Shown: one piece after another, positions 37,203 to 47,700 of the stretch
How positions within the stretch are numbered: position 1 is the first letter of the stretch
Layout of the letters: each line of letters begins with the position of its first letter
Assembly: GCA_961205875.1 (NCBI GenBank)
Contig: OY540813.1
Span: forward strand, 11,999,001 to 12,063,000
From: Sialis fuliginosa
Taxonomy: Eukaryota > Arthropoda > Insecta > Megaloptera > Sialidae
Direction: 5' to 3'
DNA: 64,000 nt
The notes under the pieces: generated by a model
Databases searched by the model: none
The model's input: only the letters and a program-made list of their open reading frames with translations
Told to the model about the DNA's origin: nothing
Program-made: the position numbers and the translations under genes

Positions 37203-38022
37203 AATATTTTTGCGTTACTTTATCCAGCATTTATTGTTTATAATTCTCATAAAAAAATTGAGTAACTGAAGTAACATAGGGACAGGAGCAAAACTATTTG
37301 TTAGTATAACGTCAACATTGTTTTATTCTAAGAACACTTAATCATTTTGCGATATTATAGTAATATCATAAGTGGTGTTTCTACATAACAATGCACTTGA
37401 CAAATTAATTCGTTGTTTACCATCTATACTAACAACTATATACGAGTAGATAGATATGGATATTCATAATACACTGTATAATACCTGCATTAAAATCTAA
37501 TGCACTGATTGAAGTGTTGTGGTATGTATACACCAGTGTATTAATTTGAATATTGCTGATCTATATTGTGTACACATATTTTAACTTTATATAGTCTGTT
37601 TGAAACCTTCAGGCTTGTTTAACCTTTAACCTGCTGTATATAATGTTGAATTCTACAAATATACATATATATGTATACCTACACATAATCATGCATACGA
37701 ATATGACTATTTACTATTTTAGTAATAATACTTTATATTATACAACAAACATATGTACATTACCATGCAAACAAGACTTGCAAAAAATAATTAAAATTGA
37801 ATAATTAATATTCATATTGAACTACTTGATTTTACTTCCATGTTCTGAAAGAAATGGAAGTATTGTACTAATACCGTTGAAAAATCGTGTCCGAGATAAG
37901 AGCAGATTCTGATTGTACTACCTTCAAAACGCAAAGAAAAATTGATTTCCGCTTAGCGGCTGTGCGTGTGTTTGTATGTAAAATTTTCATTCGTTCACGA
38001 TAACTATTGTAAAAATGCACCG
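37203..38022. other. No gene seen
   Basis: AT-rich non-coding DNA. Nothing bounded or repeated is visible. Confidence 0.5.
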
Positions 38023-38298
38023 ATTTGAATTATTTTTGGGGAAAATATATTTTTCTCAGTTAGTACTCCAGACCTATATTTTGGTGCTATTCAGATTAGG
38101 GGTTTTAGAAATATTTGAATTATTTTTGGGGAAAATATATTTTTCTCAGTTAGTACTCCAGACCTATATTTTGGTGCTATTCAGATTAGGGGTTTTAGAA
38201 ATATTTGAATTATTTTTGGGGAAAATATATTTTTCTCAGTTAGTACTCCAGACCTATTGATTTTGGTGCTATTCAGATTAGGGGTTTTAGAAATATTC
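38023..38298 (+). repeat. Tandem array, three 90-bp units
   Basis: The phrase GGGGAAAATATATTTTTCTC starts at 38037, 38127 and 38217, an exact 90-bp period. Units 1 and 2 look identical; unit 3 differs by a small insertion (CCTATTGATTTT instead of CCTATATTTT) that adds 2 bp. Because 90 is divisible by three, a frame stays open through the array (30-residue repeats) until the insertion. This is a geometric effect, not evidence of a gene. The near identity indicates recent expansion. Confidence 0.96.
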
Positions 38299-39346
38299 GA
38301 AATTTTGTAACTTTTATCGTGTAAAAAAAGTGAACGTTGCGAGTATTATCTCACTCATTTTTGTAGTTCAATTTAACCTAAGGAACATTTATTATTTGTA
38401 CGTGCCTAAACAGCTATTGAAGGGGTTAAAACTACTCTCAAAATTTGAATTTTAAATATTAATTAATACGTCACTAATTTATGTTGCAACTAAATTCAAA
38501 TTATCAAATCCAAATTAATTATTCTACGAATGTGTATTATGTTTGTGACATTAGGACATTAGAAAGCTAATATTTATAATACAAAGGTGAGTTTTATTTC
38601 TGACAAATGCCATTTAAATTTTTCATATATTAAAAATTATTTATAAAGATATTAAAGAAAATTGAAATCATGTATGGTTCTCCATAGCGATATTTTAATA
38701 AAAAATCAACATTTTACGATGCATAAATAATAATGAATACTTGCCCGCATTTTTCAATTATGAAATAAATCATATGTTAAATAAAACGATAATGGAATGT
38801 GTGATATATTTCAAAATATCTACAAGATGCTGAAGACTTTGAAGTTTGTTCCTCTGTAAATTTCTGTAGTATAATATACCTACAATATAACATATTAAAG
38901 AAAGTTGTTACCTGTTTACTATTCACCCGAACAATTTTGATAATAATTAAGATAGATATTGGATGTTCGGTACTGAAACTATAACTAATAATTAACAACT
39001 AATCGATCTCTTTTCATTAATCAGCAAATTCAAAACGCTATTTTATATTTCTAGCATACAAGATATTTTATTTTCCAATAATTTTTCTTTAAATATTTAA
39101 CCACTCTATCAAAAAGGTCAGTTACTTGAAAAATTAACAAATTCCTATAAAAAAAACTACACGTTTCTATAAAAACAAACGTAGGTTAATTTTAAATTAT
39201 TAAGGCCACCTTCTCATTTTGCCTGAAATATTTATGCCTATAAGATATTTGAATGGATTGATTAAAATTCTTACAATTATAATTGAAAACAAATATTTAG
39301 GTTTTTAGTTTTTACACACTGTTTTTATCAATAAATAAAATAAAAT
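38299..39346. other. No gene seen
   Basis: AT-rich DNA with no repeat partner or element end found. A 73-codon minus-strand frame at 38777-38998 is unsupported. Confidence 0.5.
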
Positions 39347-39348
39347 TA

Positions 39349-39830
39349 CAGTAAGGTCTTCTTTTATGCGGTAGATTCGTTCTACAGGGATTGCGTATAA
39401 AAAATTGCTTGAAAATCAATCAATTAAAATAGGACTAAATTCGCGTAAAAAAGATTTCTGAAAATTCACGGAAATAAGAATGTCTAAAAAAAAACGCAAA
39501 AAAAATTAGTTCGAAAATCAGAAAGAAATTGATGTAAAACTTAAAATAAAATAAGTTTCTTTTTCAATTTTATTTATTTAATTTTATTGAAAAGTAACAA
39601 TACTTTTTATATTTTTTCATCAAAATTATCATCATTATCTGAAAATACAACTCGACGCCGTTTATGAACTGGTGCGAAATCGAATCAAAATCGAAGATTT
39701 TATTTTTAACAAAACGTTTAAAAATTTAAATTCTTTGAATTGTCAGCTTTCATTAGAAACGGAGAACCCCTGAATTTAAATGAAAATCTCACCGCGTAAC
39801 TTCAAATCCCTGTAAAAAAAGATCCTACTG
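39349..39830. mobile_element. pogo/Tigger-type element, 482 bp, internally deleted
   Basis: Left end CAGTAAGGTCTTCTTTTATG and, in reverse, right end CAGTAGGATCTTTTTTTACA are imperfect inverted repeats flanked by TA (39347-39348, 39831-39832). Subterminal GCGGTAG...CTACAGGGATT and CCGCGTAACTTCAAATCCCT are also symmetric. This is longer than the 32729 MITE and has different ends, so it is a separate family. It contains a possible transposase tail on the minus strand. Confidence 0.82.
39607..39684 (-). pseudogene. Possible C-terminal tail of a pogo-type transposase
   Basis: The minus strand reads FDFAPVHKRRRVVFS then DNDDNFDEKI and a stop, preceded directly by a stop codon. A basic KRRR patch followed by an acidic Asp/Asn/Glu tail just before the stop is a plausible C-terminus, and its position inside an element with inverted ends supports a transposase origin. 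The DDE domain and HTH are absent. It is only 25 codons, so chance cannot be excluded. Confidence 0.35.
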
Positions 39831-39832
39831 TA

Positions 39833-40741
39833 CTAATAAGTCTTTAAGAATCAAAAAATAAAAGGTAATATAAAAACAATGAATCGTTAGTTGCCTATAT
39901 TTTTTTCTGTAATCCGACGCCACCAACAAAACAACATAATCTCTACATCTAAATTTATCTTTAGCTTCAAGCATTAACACATTTTACTCGGTGTATAAAA
40001 AGTACGCATTTTTATTACAAACATTACATTATGTACATACGTATCATTGCCTGCGAAATATAAACACACACATACCTACACATATTGATAGCGTTCCATA
40101 AAGATAACACGAGATAGTTCTGTAGGTGCGAAACTTCACACACGTGGATATGATAATCTAGATAATACGGAAATCGTTAGAAATCCCGGCGTATCAAAAC
40201 ATAATGCTGTTGAAGTCATGTCCCCAGTTGTTATCGTGTACAATTTGTGTTGTATTCATTCGCTACCAACTTTCATCTAGTTATGTATGCTTGGTCTTTG
40301 ATTAATCTTACTCGTCGCTATACAGGGTGGATAAAAAAAAACGTCGCAAACTTTGAATTGGTTTTTAAATGTTCGTTATAATTTATTTTTTTGTATTTTA
40401 TTTTAAAATCATTTCGACAAAAGCTATAACCGGGTAAGCATGCAAAACATGCCTTTACATAGATTTGGCTGATTTTTTTTTTTTTGAAGTCACAATCTAT
40501 TTAACTTTCAACCAGACCAAATATTAGCTTCCAAAAATTTATAATTAAAAAAAAATGTTTTTTTTTGATAGTCTGTCAGTCGAGTTTGACGGTGCTTGTA
40601 GTATATTATAGAGGTACTTATGACTCACCAGAGTTAATTTAATTATGATCCTCTGCACATAGTAAACCAGAAAAAAAAAATTTAAAGTAAAAAAATATAA
40701 CATACTCGTATAAATTCGCATGCGGTTGTATCGGCACGGCG
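39833..40741. other. No gene seen; TACAGGGTGG motif at 40322
   Basis: TATACAGGGTGGATAAAAAA near 40320 resembles the left end of TACAGGGTG-type small DNA transposons. I could not find the matching end before the LINE fragment begins. The rest is AT-rich. Confidence 0.4.
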
Positions 40742-40974
40742 CGGGCGTCGCGATATCGAATAGGGTTAGCGACAACTACTTACTGCCAATATGACAAAAA
40801 ATCTATATGCGATGCAGAACACCTGATAATTTAATGTCCATTATACAAATACTAAGAGAAAACCTACAGGACAATAACATCACCTGGCAGAAAGAGTACA
40901 GTGAACTAATAAGAAATAAAATGGCCTACACACAAATTATAGAATACACAAAAAACTACAATATAAAACAATAA
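40742..40974 (+). pseudogene. LINE ORF2 C-terminal remnant (Cys/His motif)
   Basis: The frame from 40742 reads ...SRYRIGLATTTYCQYDKKS then ICDAEHLII, a stop, and CPLYKY. This matches the usual arrangement at the C-terminus of non-LTR retrotransposon polymerases: a hydrophobic RIGLA-like turn, a Cys-x2-(Cys) pair, EHL(I/L), and CPxY. The expected glutamate before CP is a stop here, and after CPLY the reading continues one frame over as LRENLQDNNITWQKEYSEL and ends at TAA (40972-40974). One stop plus one frameshift make it non-functional. The reverse transcriptase and endonuclease parts are not upstream, as usual for 5'-truncated insertions. Confidence 0.75.
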
Positions 40975-41178
40975 ATGTAAAAAAAAAACATTTTCATCCA
41001 TATACCAAAGTGAACCTAACCCTCATTGGCCCATCTGCAAACTCCCATTCCATCAGGCATCCTTTGTGAAACAACCCCTTCATAAAATAAAATCAAATGC
41101 ACAAAAAAAAACACCACTGAGTTGTTGGAAAAGTAGTAATCCAGCTGACAAGAAATTCATCTCATCATCATCATCATA
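40742..41178 (+). mobile_element. 5'-truncated LINE insertion with 3' tail
   Basis: The ORF2 remnant is followed by about 185 bp of A/C-rich 3' untranslated sequence, ending in a short ATC repeat (CATCATCATCATCAT) at about 41159-41175. Short simple-sequence tails of this type occur at the 3' ends of several non-LTR clades (I, R1, Jockey-like). The clade cannot be fixed from so little protein. Confidence 0.7.
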
Positions 41179-41792
41179 AACAAAATACCTATTTTACTTA
41201 TAAAAATGTAAAATTAAATTATGTGATACCTAATACAAAAGCACTAATTACTCGTAATACAAAATACGTAGTGAATTATATAATTAATGTAAACCAATGT
41301 ACAATAATAGAAATAATTAAGGCCCATTTACCAAACTCGCCGCATCGATTTACCAGTTGTTTACTATAATACCTAAATTAATCGGAAAATTTAACAAAAA
41401 CAACAACAAAAAAACTAAACTCATTTACTCCCCTAATTTTTGTGAATATTTTACGTTGGCCACTTTACAAATATAGACATATGTACATGCACACAAACAC
41501 CGGGCGTATTATTCATACAAAAGAGTAAACTAACCAAACCATCAGCAAGCGCTATTGATGTATGTGTACGTAAACAAATACGGCAAATAGTGTAAAAACA
41601 TTGAATTTACGTTTGTAACTCACACGTATATACAATGTCATACAGGGCTGTGCTGAAACTACATAGTTGTCATTGACTCCTTTCAATTTTTATCTGATAT
41701 TAATGTCTAAATCAGTATATAGAAAATATTTCCTTTCAAGAAATTTCGCCGTTTTCTGAATTGTAAAGACTTTATACTACTACTATACTAGC
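41179..41792. other. No gene seen
   Basis: AT-rich; no coding or structural signal. Confidence 0.5.
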
Positions 41793-41793
41793 A

Positions 41794-42540
41794 GACCTGT
41801 CCCGGCTTCGCACAGGAGTTAATATTTCACCCCCTATCAAGTATGGAGGGTTGTAATTGTTGTTTTAACTGACCCGGCAAACGTTGTTCTGCAACATTTT
41901 TGTAAATATCTCGATTCGAGCGTCACCTTTTTTTCTGTCGAGAAAAATGGACCATGCACCATCAGGGGGCCGTCTTGCATCTCCCGGTGTTTCGGATTCT
42001 AACCGACTAAAAAACTCCCAACCACAGGCATTTATCCTCCCCGGAACCGTCGCTTAGCATTACTTCGGGAAGGCGCCTCTGTTAGCTCTCAAAGAGCTTC
42101 ACCTTCATTTACCTGCCCTGCTCCGCCTTTTTTTCACGGAGTACCTCTTCCACGTATATGGTGATATAGTGCCAGTATTTGACTCTAGCGTCACCTACCA
42201 GGTTCATTTTTTCTAATAATATTTCTTTCCACGTAACCATATTCTGAATATGAGCCAAATCAAACCATAAATTCACATTTTCGTAAATATTTCGACTCCA
42301 GCGCCATCTACCGGGTCCATATTTTCTAATAATATTTATTTCCGCGTAACTAACATATATTCTGAATATAAGCCAAATAAGACCATAAATACACATTCTC
42401 GACCCCAGCGCCACCTACCGAGACCAAAAAATCTATAAACTTATCGGAGTACCAAACGAACATATGGTTTGAATATGTCTTCTATACGTCCAGTGGTTTA
42501 GGCCTAATGAAAACGTATCAACATCAACGTTTTTATATAT
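41794..42540 (-). mobile_element. Composite repeat with Helitron-like CTAG end
   Basis: Read on the minus strand it ends GCGAAGCCGGGACAGGTCTG then CTAGT, with CCTGT...ACAGG as a short hairpin just before the terminus, as in Helitron 3' ends. Towards the other side it contains GACCCGGCAAACGTTGTTCT, a GC-rich block (41945-42165) and a tandem array (42165-42420), then GTCCAGTGGTTTAGGCCTAA. The GC-rich block includes GGGAGTTTTTTAGTCGGTT in reverse, reminiscent of LINE 3' untranslated regions, so it may be a separate nested insertion. Confidence 0.5.
42165..42420 (-). repeat. Tandem array, about 2.2 units of 107-113 bp
   Basis: The phrase GCG(T/C)CA(C/T)CTACC recurs at 42188, 42301 and 42408. Between them TTTTCTAATAATATTT, CGCGTAAC, TTCTGAATAT(G/A)AGCCAAAT and ACCATAAAT(T/A)CACATT repeat in order. 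The related single phrase TCGATTCGAGCGTCACC at about 41912 suggests the array began there and was split by the GC-rich block. A 101-codon minus frame (42109-42414) simply follows the array. Confidence 0.85.
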
Positions 42541-43196
42541 ATGTATATGTATTAAGATAAAAAATATATTCGTTCAATTTATTTTAAAATACATTCTTTC
42601 TATTTAAATATTTCACAAACTGCGATCTTAATATTTAATTTGAGTTCACCTAACATAAGTTCCAAGTGACAACACAATTTGTTTATAAGAAAAACATGCT
42701 AAATATAAAATATTCTATAATTTATCGAAATATAGTAGCGGAAATCAGAGATTATTTTTTTCTGAAGTTTCATCAAAGATTGCTCTCTTTGATAAATTTT
42801 CGTAATAATAATGTTTACATCATATTTATATTTATTTTTTGCTTTTATATACTTACTAGGGTATTTTCACTAACTCATTTTCTAGAACACTTTTTGCTCA
42901 CGTAATATTGTTCTGTTTATAGAAAATGTAATTAAAAAATAATGAATGTTTTAATCAAAGAAAAATTATAGAACTGCGATTTATTAATTGTTTATTGTAT
43001 CTGTTTATTTGATATTCATATTTTCATATACAGTATTATATAGTATATCAATATCATGCAATTAATAATTAATAACTTTCACTTGAAGAATAACTTTCAA
43101 ATTACTGTAACTTAATATCATTAATTTTAACTGGCGTTCTTCCATAAGAGCAATTAATATCTTACAATTAGTTAAATCTAGTCGATAGAAATGTAT
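42541..43196. other. No gene seen
   Basis: AT-rich. The 79-codon frame at 42666-42905 is low-complexity and unsupported. Confidence 0.5.
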
Positions 43197-43376
43197 AAGG
43201 TACTGGCACCAGTTTTGGATATGATCCCAAGACTATTTTTTAATTAAATGTACTGAATTATAAATATTTGTTGATATTTGATTACTACCATTTCTGAATA
43301 TTAATCTATATACAAATACTGTCACAAAAACAGTGAACCTTGCTCTTATAGCGGCCATAACTGGTGCCAGTACCTT
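43197..43376 (+). mobile_element. AAGGTACTGG MITE, copy 3 (180-bp deletion derivative)
   Basis: The two ends are the best preserved of the family: AAGGTACTGGCACCAGTTTT on the left and ACTGGTGCCAGTACCTT on the right, both followed outward by AT. The left 130 bp and the right 50 bp are joined directly; about 350 bp of centre seen in copies 1, 2 and 4 is missing. This shows that the ends are sufficient to recognise the family. Confidence 0.92.
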
Positions 43377-43639
43377 ATCTATTTTTAGTGATGAAGCAAA
43401 TGGTATGGCATGGAATATGTGTATTTTTCAATAGTACCAATTACCAATACAAATAGTGCCATATATCATTCCATAGAGTGGGAGCATTTGAGTGGTAAAC
43501 AATTTTTATTTTATTGATACTAATGAAAATGGTAAATGATACCATATCATGTGTATGGTGGGTACTTGCAATAATGAAGAAATATAAGTAAATATTTTTT
43601 TTAATTGACAAACATTGAAGAAATCAAAGTATGTTGTCA

Positions 43640-43890
43640 GGCCCAGATAGAGGAGGAGGCTAGGAGGGCCATTTGGCCCGGGACCCTGGTCTTCAGGGAC
43701 CGTGAAAATGATTTACATATATTTTACATAAATAATTATAATTTATATTATCGAGTTCAAACTAAAATTAAGAGTAATACGGAATTAGTTAACAATTTAC
43801 TTACGCTCGCGAAACGGGGAGATATAGGGCCCCGATAATGATGTTTGGCCCGAGTCCCATTGAAGTTCTCTCAGGGCCTGCTTGTTATTA
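43640..43890 (+). repeat. Dispersed repeat family G, copy 1
   Basis: Matches the reverse complement of 52199-52330 in DNA and in translation. Read forward, both give SN.E.V.N.L.LAK(R/Q) followed by FGP(S/G)PI(E/D)V..GP.C, with a frameshift and stop here between the two blocks. Conserved DNA phrases are TTTGG(C/T)CCG(A/G)GTCCCATTGA and GCTCGC(G/A)AAAC(G/A)G. It could be decayed coding sequence of a transposon or a transposon end with GGGCCC-type composition. Confidence 0.65.
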
Positions 43891-44361
43891 TATATTTTTT
43901 GTTAACTTAATACTTTTATTAAAAAAATCAATTGAAACAGAACCACCATTTGAAATTTTAACAATGCACCCCTGCTCACTGACTCATACATACTCACATA
44001 CACACATACACAACAATGAGTAAATATATGCCTTCGTGTTCGTGTTGTGTGCCACTAATTAGCAAATATATAATTTCAAAAGCGTTAGGCAAAATTTCCT
44101 TTGATTAGGATTTAATGAAAGAAAATTAGGAAGGTATGATGATATATAGAAGTTTCTAATGATAGTATTTTGTTGTTAAGAACGTAACAAAGAAGTTTGT
44201 GTTATTCTATTTTTGAAATAATCTTGCAAAATGTATATTGTATGAATGATCATCAAAACCAACAGTTTTTGTCCTGCTTTGATGTGGTCTTCTTCAAGGA
44301 TCTTCAAAATAAAAATAATTTACAATTTATTTATTGTATACGCAAGATTTGATGATATAAT
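43891..44361. other. No gene seen
   Basis: AT-rich, with a short CA-rich stretch (ACATACACACATACAC, about 43995-44010). Confidence 0.5.
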
Positions 44362-44992
44362 TCTCTACATATAAAAATGTTCGTTTGTGTGAGGTTTATA
44401 GACTCGGGAATTACTGAACCGATTTCAATGCGGTTTTCACCAGCAGTCAGATAATTTTTCTGTGTAAATTTATGGCTATTAATATTTTATGTTAAACTAA
44501 AATTTAACATCAAAAGACTAACAAATCTTTATCAAGTCGTGTTTTGTTTCCATGATGTCACAGCATACAACTGTCATTTATACAAAAGCCGCAGTATAAA
44601 ATAAAAACATGGAATACAGAATTCTATGATTTACAGTTTCAATAATTGAATGATTTTTGACAACTATTAACATTTAAATATGTGGAAATACTTATATTGA
44701 TTGAAAATGATTGTTGTTTACCTATTTATTTTTATTTTTTGATTTTCATGTTTCCTGGGAGTTTGAAAAAATATTTTTACACGATTTTCTCAGTAACTAC
44801 TGAACGGATTTTATTCCGGTTTTCACTAATGAGTAAGTTAGGTTTTTTTGTGTAAATTTCATGAAGTCAGAAAAAAACAATTCGTGGTGAACCGTGTGTT
44901 GTGGGCATATTGAGTGGACATTTCGAATGGACATGATTACTTCATGTTTAATTAAATTAATATCCCTGGGTAACACCGGGTCCAATGCGCTA
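44362..44992 (+). mobile_element. Helitron-like element, non-autonomous, copy 1
   Basis: Starts TCTCTACATATAAAAATG and ends ACCGGGTCCAATGCGCTA before T. The 3' part CCCTGGGTAACACCGGG forms a short imperfect hairpin about 10 bases from the end. TC start, 3' hairpin, CTA(G) end and T as next base fit Helitrons, which insert between A and T without target duplication. Inside, ACTGAACCGATTTCAATGCG and ACTGAACGGATTTTATTCCG are two diverged copies of one phrase. Related copies lie at 53672-54283 and 52640-52874. No Rep/helicase sequence is present. Confidence 0.65.
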
Positions 44993-46405
44993 TTTAATAA
45001 TAAAACATAATATGTACATTTTTATTGGTAATTTAAATTTTAAAAAATAGTCAGTTAACGCTAATTAAATGATATTTAAGGATTCAATTATCTGAAATAA
45101 ATACTAACAATTATAGTAATTTATATACAGGATTGTTCAAAATTGTCGGAACACCTTAATATTTTTTAAACCATAAACAGTTTCAAGAGTTGATAGTAAA
45201 TCGTTAAATAAAGGTAAAGTAGATACTTTTAAATTCCCTGTGAACATATCTAACAAGCTAATATATGTATGTATATGTACGTAGAAGTATAGCCCCCATA
45301 TTCTATCGCTAGCCTTCGGGCCAGGATTTTCAACAGCCCGAGTTGAAATATAAAACCAGGTCTTAACGTTTACGCGATAAATGAAGTTTTGTACTTTAAG
45401 AATTGTTTTCGGAATAATGTAGTTTGTATGATTTGTCCTCTTATTCCATATTTACCGTGAAATCTGTTTTCTTTACTCAGCAATGGACACACATCATCAT
45501 TATAACGTCGTATAAGTTATCTTTTTAGATGTTACACTTTAAAACTTGGTTTCTTTTTTAAGCGGTTAAATGAACAACGAAGGAATTTATGCTTAAGATC
45601 GTCAAACCAAGATTTATTTTTCGACTCGGGAGGTTTCCTCCTGCTAAGAAACCTAAGACATTTTTACAACGACCAAAAAAAAACGCTTATTGACTCATCG
45701 TGACGGAACCATCATAGCTTCAGGCTAGAACCCTGTATCCCCCCCTCCCGACCATACGTAGAAGTGCTATAACTAAATAGAAATTATCTTATATTTTAGC
45801 TAGTTAATCAAAAACACTCTAAACAAAATAAATAAATCATGAGTACCTAAGATCGTAAAACTGCTGGGTCATATTAAGAATCCCGCTAACTTTTAGTATC
45901 CAACATTTAATGATTCCATGACAATTTAAGATTATTTAGACTATTAAATATCTCCTAGGATGTTACCCATAAAGACCAAGAAAAGCAGCTTACATCAAGA
46001 AATCCAGATACATTGTATGTTTATTCGCTTCGATAAACTTTAATATGTTTCAACAGTTAAAACTATAGTTGATTACACCATTTATATCTTTCCAAAAATA
46101 GATTTAATTTAACGGCAATATATTCAAGAGTCATAACAAAAGTTGTGTGAGTTTATCGACACATTTATTGTTACCATAAAGTTCATTTTATACCGTTAAT
46201 TATTCCATTAGCGTAAATATACCAGTCGTAAAATCAGCGCGCCGGCCCCCGCTATGTGTGTGCGGTTAAATTACTTTTGGACGCCTCTAAAATATAATGG
46301 TTTTGTTGCAAAACGCAGGTGGATCATCGTGGTTGTGATCGTTGGTGGAACGTTTCACACTGACCCAAAGAAATACAGTTCACAAACTAAAACGACTGTC
46401 TAAAA
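44993..46405. other. No gene seen
   Basis: AT-rich with a few GC-richer patches (CGCTAGCCTTCGGGCCAGGA at about 45307; GCGCGCCGGCCCCCGCTATG at about 46236). ATACAGGATTGTTC near 45128 and CTAGAACCCTGTAT near 45727 could be opposite ends of one TACAGG-type element of about 0.6 kb, but the match is too short to call. Confidence 0.4.
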
Positions 46406-46877
46406 ATATCTGCCTTGGGAACCACGGGACTTTCTTATACCCAACCTAATCTAACCTAACAGTGAATTGTATACGTGATTCTTTGTTTATTAAAACATTT
46501 CTAACAAACTAACAAGAAAGAACAAAATGAATAATTTTATATTTATATAACAAGTGATTTTTTCTAACGTAATAACTGAAAACGGATACTCTTGTAAATT
46601 TTTGGATTTTTGAATTATTTTTGAAATAAGAAAAAAATGTTTTAGATAAAAAATGTCGAGTATGTTATTATCTATAATTTATTCCCCATACATTTTTTCC
46701 AACATTTATGATTTAGCCAGAAAGAATTTTTTTATGTATAATTATTTAGATTCACCTACACAGTTCACTCTCAGTATTACGTATAAGAAAGTCCCATGTT
46801 ACCTACGGCAAATACACACACTGTTCAATCTCTGTAATACGTATAAGAAAGTCCCATGACACTCATGGCAGATATTT
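46406..46877. mobile_element. Inverted-repeat element (family E), about 470 bp
   Basis: AAATATCTGCCTTGGGAACC then GGGACTTTCTTATAC on the left is repeated inverted on the right (GTATAAGAAAGTCCCATG...CATGGCAGATATTT). The right end is also tandemly duplicated: TTACGTATAAGAAAGTCCCA-type phrases at about 46778 and 46838, period 60. Next to the left repeat is CCTAATCTAACCTAAC. A further fragment is at 27555-27600. Exact termini and target duplication are uncertain. Confidence 0.7.
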
Positions 46878-47059
46878 CTCCTCTGTTATGAACCATTTGA
46901 ATTATAATAATTTTTTTTTTCAAAAATTCGTTTTTACAAAAAAATGAATAGAACATAAATTATAGATATAGATATTGCCTACATTTTTTAACTTGACCAT
47001 TTTTCTCTATTTTGCACTGTTTCAGAGTAATTTGAAAAATTAAAAAATCGACGTAGGTA

Positions 47060-47365
47060 AACATCCGTATCCGGTTGAAAGATCGTTTTCAAAAATAGGA
47101 CGTTTTCTTCCCAGCCAAAAATTAATCTTAAATATAAAATATCACCCTTCTACGATTTGTCGTATTTGAGTTACAGCGCTTACAGACAGACAGACAGACA
47201 GACAGACGGACACACAGACATCATGGCGAAAATAGTCAGAATGGATTAAGGGAAGGTCAAAATAGATAATTCCGTCAAAATCCGAGGTTCGAAAAAAATC
47301 GGCTTCACTATACTTACTTATACTAATGTATATTTCATATACATGGTATAAGAAAGTAAAAAACA
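47060..47365 (+). repeat. Dispersed repeat family F, copy 2
   Basis: Better preserved than the copy at 28415-28680. It holds a CAGA tract of about seven units (47183-47210), TAATTCCGTCAAAATCCGAG, TTCGAAAAAAATCGGCTTCA, and the tail GTATAAGAAAGTAAAAA. The overlapping minus frame full of Cys-Val-Ser codons comes from the CAGA tract. Confidence 0.8.
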
Positions 47366-47435
47366 ATTAATTAATTCGCAAATAAATTAAATAATTCATA
47401 ACCTGCTTTGTTCTTGAAAACATATTTTGTAGGAC

Positions 47436-47700
47436 AGGGCTTCTTAAGGCCTCTATACATCATCCAATCTGCAGGGCCGATTTATCGGGAGGTAGAGTTG
47501 GGATACTGCAGATTGGGACATGTATAGGCAAATCGGACTTTTCGCGGAATAATCGGCCCTATTCGCCTATACACGACCCAATCTGCAGTACCCCCACTCT
47601 ACCTCCCGACAAATCGACCCTGCAGATTGGGTGGTGTATAGTGGCCTTTAGAGAGGTGGGCCGTGGCCTTCCCACAAGGAAGCCGTGAAGAGCAGCGACA
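47436..47700 (+). mobile_element. hAT-like end interrupted by a MITE
   Basis: CAGGGCTTCTTA before the nested MITE and GAGAGGTGGGCCGTGGCC after it read together as one sequence typical of a hAT left end (CAGGGCTTCTTAA...GGGCCG). A second GGTGGGCCGTGG phrase at about 47910 and GGTGAGCCGCGAC at about 47941 may belong to the same old element. Confidence 0.45.
47447..47647. mobile_element. Palindromic MITE, 201 bp, Harbinger-like
   Basis: Nearly the whole element is one inverted repeat: AGGCCTCTATACATCATCCA and ATCTGCAGGGCCGATTTATC on the left pair with their complements on the right around a short centre (CGCGGAATAATCGG). The trinucleotide TTA flanks both ends (47444-47446, 47648-47650), which matches the TWA duplication of PIF/Harbinger elements. 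It is much GC-richer than its surroundings and would form a strong hairpin as DNA or RNA. Confidence 0.85.

Noticed and set aside
36913-37269. 118-codon plus-strand frame
   Set aside because: It crosses the right end of an inverted-repeat element and its TTTAA flank, so it cannot be one ancestral gene.
38015-38260. 81-codon frame with three 30-residue repeats
   Set aside because: The frame stays open because the tandem unit is 90 bp; the third unit has a 2-bp insertion that breaks it, and composition is intronic.
42109-42414. 101-codon minus-strand frame with internal repeats
   Set aside because: It follows a degenerate DNA tandem array with unequal unit lengths (113 and 107 bp), which would not keep a protein repeat in register.
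46440-46465. CCTAATCTAACCTAAC as interstitial insect telomere repeat (CCTAA)n
   Set aside because: Only two exact CCTAA units are present and they lie inside an inverted-repeat element.
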